Shown here in pieces: positions 5,331-7,468 of a stretch of DNA of 7,468 nt. The position numbers and the translations under genes were made by a program. Origin of the DNA: CAYZXK01 sp964482395 (GTDB lineage: Bacteria > Planctomycetota > Phycisphaerae > UBA1845 > Fen-1342); the NCBI GenBank assembly GCA_964482395.1, contig CAYZXK010000133.1, forward strand, positions 1-7,468, in the 5' to 3' direction. Under the pieces are notes generated by a model that searched no databases, was not told where the DNA came from, and was given only the letters and a program-made list of their open reading frames with translations. Position 1 is the stretch's first letter. Every line of letters starts with the position of its first letter.

Positions 5331-6917
5331 TCCGGTCGGCCGGGTTCTGGAACGCTGGCGTAACCCGTGTAGACCAAGCAGCATGAGCGGAAGCAGGGTG
5401 GTTGCGCCGGCCCCGCAAAGGGCTGCCGGACCGGTCTGGGGCGCGCCGTCGGTCTCCGCGCCCTGGTCGTCCTCGCCGACCAGCTCTTCGGGCGGGCCGA
5501 AGTCGGTTTCATCGCTGTACGCGGATCCGGCCGTGCCATCCTGGCCCTGGTCGCCGGCCCCGTCTTCCTCAGCTTGCGGTTCAAATACGCTGGGGTCGAC
5601 CAGGATCGGATTGAGGAGGAAGCCGCGGGTCTGGCCGGTTTGGGAGCCGCGGACCGTGCCCCATCCCACTATGACGCCGTCGCGGTTGATGTCGCGGGCC
5701 TCGGTCAACACGATCCTCGGAGTGATGGTGGAACCGTCTTCATTGAGCAGGTAGAGCAAGTCGTTGAGGTCTTGCATCTGCCCGTCCTGGTAAATGAAAG
5801 CCCGACGCTCGCGCTGGTCGTTTTCAGCCCAGCCGACCACCACGCCGTCATCGTTGATCGCTGTAGCCGCGCTGAAGCCGGCGCGGGGATCGCTCTGGAG
5901 CGTCCCCAGGTCGATCATGGTTCCATCGCTCCACAGGAAGGCGTGCGTGTAGTGGGCGGTGCCGTCGATGTCGACGTCGGATTCGCCGACTATCTGCCCG
6001 CGGTTGTTGATGTCTCGCCCCCAACTGTTGCGACCATTCAGCGTGCCGATGTCGGTCATCAGGCTGTTGACCCGATCCGCCCCGCCGACGAACCAGGTGT
6101 CGCCGATTCCGTCGCCGTCGTTATCCAGCGGCGTGAGCAGAAAGGCGTGGTAGGCCGCCTGGCCGTCGTCGCCAATGGTATAGGAGTATCCGGTCACCTG
6201 GCCCGCGTCGTTCACCGCCGTGGCGCTGCTGACCGGATCAGAGGCCGTCAGGGTCCCCAGGTCGATCATCAGATCGTTGACGCCGTCGTTGGGGTCGTCG
6301 CGGTAGAACTCACCGCCGGCCGGCGTGACCAGGAAAGCGCGCACCACCATCCCGTCGGTGTCGGCCCAGCCGACGACGTGGTTGCGATTGCTGATACCCA
6401 CCGCGGCGCTGTCCCACGCGCCGCAGGGCCAGCCCAGCGTGCCCAGGTTGGTCAGGGCATCGCCGGGATAGGGGGAGGCCAGGTCGGTCAGCGCCGCCGG
6501 TCGCAAGATGAAGGCGTTGGTGATCAAAATCTCGTCCACGCAGCGGATGATCGTCCGGGCGGTTCCGACGATCTGGTCGGCGTCGGAGATGTGGTACGCC
6601 TCGCCGTAGCCTTGGCTGAAGTAGGCATACGGGTGGAGCAGCTCGAAGTGCACGGTGCCGTGCAGGTCGGTGGTGACCCGGTTGTGCCAGTGCGCCGGGT
6701 GGCGCGCGCCGTCGATTTCAACCCAGCCCACGATCTGGCCGGTGTTGTTGAGTCCGTAGGCTCGGCTAGCCCCGTCGCCCTCGGCCTTCAGCTCGATCAG
6801 CTCATACCTGCGGACCAGGCCCTCGGCACTCTGTCCCAGGGCGGTCCCGGCCGTCCCGAGGCCGATCCCGATGGCTATCGACAGACAACATCCGAGTCTG
6901 CCGGCGGTTTTCAACAT
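5319..6917 (-). CDS. Secreted HAF-repeat protein with C-terminal sorting tail
   Basis: The product is 532 residues from ATG 6917, which follows GGAGAAA (6930-6924) by 6 bases. An in-frame ATG at 6932 adds five residues but has no ribosome site. A signal peptide is clear: MLKTAGRLG, a hydrophobic core to about residue 25, then TALG before QSAEG. The body holds about seven HAF-family repeats (named in the family for a His-Ala-Phe motif) beginning near residues 53, 107, 172, 232, 300, 351 and 407. Each has a (A/R)-x-x-(I/L/V)-N-(D/N)-x-G-(Q/V)-(I/V)-(V/T)-G-(W/Y/E) core, usually followed by a (H/R/N)AF(L/I) strand and an LGTL strand. Such repeats are thought to form an extracellular beta-propeller-like fold; the role is unknown. 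An acidic linker (about 447-495) leads to CGAGATTLLPLMLLGLHGL and the basic RQRSRTR, a tripartite C-terminal anchoring signal with a leading Cys. It sits 45 bases downstream of a VCBS-repeat gene. Confidence 0.9.
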   Translation of the reverse strand: MLKTAGRLGCCLSIAIGIGLGTAGTALGQSAEGLVRRYELIELKAEGDGASRAYGLNNTGQIVGWVEIDGARHPAHWHNRVTTDLHGTVHFELLHPYAYFSQGYGEAYHISDADQIVGTARTIIRCVDEILITNAFILRPAALTDLASPYPGDALTNLGTLGWPCGAWDSAAVGISNRNHVVGWADTDGMVVRAFLVTPAGGEFYRDDPNDGVNDLMIDLGTLTASDPVSSATAVNDAGQVTGYSYTIGDDGQAAYHAFLLTPLDNDGDGIGDTWFVGGADRVNSLMTDIGTLNGRNSWGRDINNRGQIVGESDVDIDGTAHYTHAFLWSDGTMIDLGTLQSDPRAGFSAATAINDDGVVVGWAENDQRERRAFIYQDGQMQDLNDLLYLLNEDGSTITPRIVLTEARDINRDGVIVGWGTVRGSQTGQTRGFLLNPILVDPSVFEPQAEEDGAGDQGQDGTAGSAYSDETDFGPPEELVGEDDQGAETDGAPQTGPAALCGAGATTLLPLMLLGLHGLRQRSRTRPTGSAP

Positions 6918-6923
6918 GGCCAG

Positions 6924-6930
6924 TTTCTCC
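6924..6930 (-). promoter_or_regulatory. Ribosome binding site of the HAF-repeat gene
   Basis: GGAGAAA on the minus strand lies 6 bases before the ATG at 6917. It overlaps the codons that would follow the alternative ATG at 6932, and is the reason 6917 is preferred as the start. The resulting N-terminus, MLKTAGRLGCC, is a cleaner signal-peptide start than MEKLAMLKTAG. Confidence 0.6.
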
Positions 6931-6962
6931 ATGGAGAGGTCCGAATCGGAGCCGGCGGGGCG

Positions 6963-7468
6963 CTACGGAATCAGCTCGTTGCGCACCCAGACGACGCGGT
7001 CGGCGTTCACATCGTCGCCGGACACCACTGCCACCAAGTCCAGATCGCCGTCGCCGTCCAAATCCCCGTAGCCCAGCAGGCCGATGTCGCCCGGGGGATC
7101 GAAGGTGGTGATGATCATGCCGACCCAGGGGTCCAGGAACTGCGAGCCGGGCCGGAAGTAGCGCAGGGCCCCGTTGGTGCCGCCGACCACCACTTCCGAC
7201 TGCCCGTCATTATCCAGGTCGATCGCCTTGACCGAGCGCGGCTCGTACGACTGGAAACTCACGATCGGGGTGGTGAACCAGTCGTAGCCGCGATCGGCGA
7301 CACTGTCGGGCTGCACGAAAAGCACAAGCTGCATTTGGATCGGGCTGGTCGCCACCACGTCGACGCAGCCGTCGCCGGTCAGGTCCGCCACATCGATGGT
7401 GTAGGCCCCGCGGACGCTGCCGATGCGGTGCTGCACCCAGGGCGTGTCGGGGTCGATTGGGCCGGGAC
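6963..7468 (-). CDS. FG-GAP/VCBS-repeat protein, C-terminal part (start beyond right edge)
   Basis: The frame is open from the right edge to the TAG at 6965-6963, giving 167 visible residues. Three FG-GAP/VCBS-type repeats are seen, each with a D-x-(D/N/G)-x-D-G-like acidic loop that in this family binds calcium: YTIDVADLTGDGCVD, VKAIDLDNDGQSEVV and GYGDLDGDGDLDLVAVVSG. A TPWVQHRIGS element precedes the first repeat, as in VCBS modules of the WxxHxI type. Repeats of this kind build beta-propellers in secreted or surface proteins. Unlike its neighbour, this protein ends right after the last blade (RVVWVRNELIP) with no membrane anchor or sorting tail. A GTG at 7436 lies inside the first visible repeat and is not a credible start. 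With only 45 bases between it and the HAF gene, both on the minus strand, co-transcription is likely. Ligand and role are unknown. Confidence 0.88.
   Translation of the reverse strand, partial: PGPIDPDTPWVQHRIGSVRGAYTIDVADLTGDGCVDVVATSPIQMQLVLFVQPDSVADRGYDWFTTPIVSFQSYEPRSVKAIDLDNDGQSEVVVGGTNGALRYFRPGSQFLDPWVGMIITTFDPPGDIGLLGYGDLDGDGDLDLVAVVSGDDVNADRVVWVRNELIP

Noticed and set aside
1..7468. CRISPR array, tRNA, rRNA, insertion sequence or attachment site
   Set aside because: I saw no regularly spaced direct repeats, no cloverleaf with the usual TTCGAATC-type arm, no rRNA segments, no transposase motifs and no paired terminal repeats.

Overview
The window is GC-rich and bacterial. It most resembles a member of the Planctomycetota, perhaps Phycisphaerae-like. 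This is an inference from several marks: an Ffh whose G4 region reads TKFDSDTRGGAAL, an MJ0042-type zinc ribbon fused to a polytopic membrane protein, a secreted HAF-repeat protein with a Cys-Gly type C-terminal sorting tail, and an FG-GAP/VCBS-repeat protein. No phylogenetic marker was searched against a database.

Layout. Positions 1-2208 hold a tight minus-strand cluster transcribed from a TATAAT-like promoter near 2230. In order of transcription it contains thiS, thiG, an unrecognised three-helix membrane protein, and a DinG/XPD-family iron-sulfur helicase that runs off the left edge. Neighbours overlap or lie within 4 bases of each other. Going the other way from the same 195-base divergent spacer is ffh (2404-3831, plus), the signal recognition particle GTPase. 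A 380-base stretch (3832-4211) follows with no convincing gene; it holds a strong stem-loop and a doubtful short minus-strand frame. A zinc-ribbon/membrane protein (4212-5330, plus) comes next and overlaps by 12 bases, tail to tail, a secreted HAF-repeat protein (5319-6917, minus). Upstream of that on the minus strand is the 3' part of an FG-GAP/VCBS-repeat gene that runs off the right edge.

How the genes work together. ThiS and ThiG form the thiazole branch of thiamine synthesis: ThiS carries sulfur as a C-terminal thiocarboxylate and ThiG builds the thiazole phosphate ring. The membrane protein and helicase look co-transcribed with them but have no obvious pathway link. Ffh stands alone as the housekeeping protein-targeting GTPase. 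The VCBS and HAF genes look like a two-gene unit for secreted or surface repeat proteins.

I see no mobile element, CRISPR array, tRNA, rRNA or clear new multi-gene system. The less ordinary points are the orphan membrane protein inside the thiamine/helicase cluster, the apparently SD-less ffh start, the gene-poor 3832-4211 stretch, and the Cys-led sorting tail of the HAF protein.
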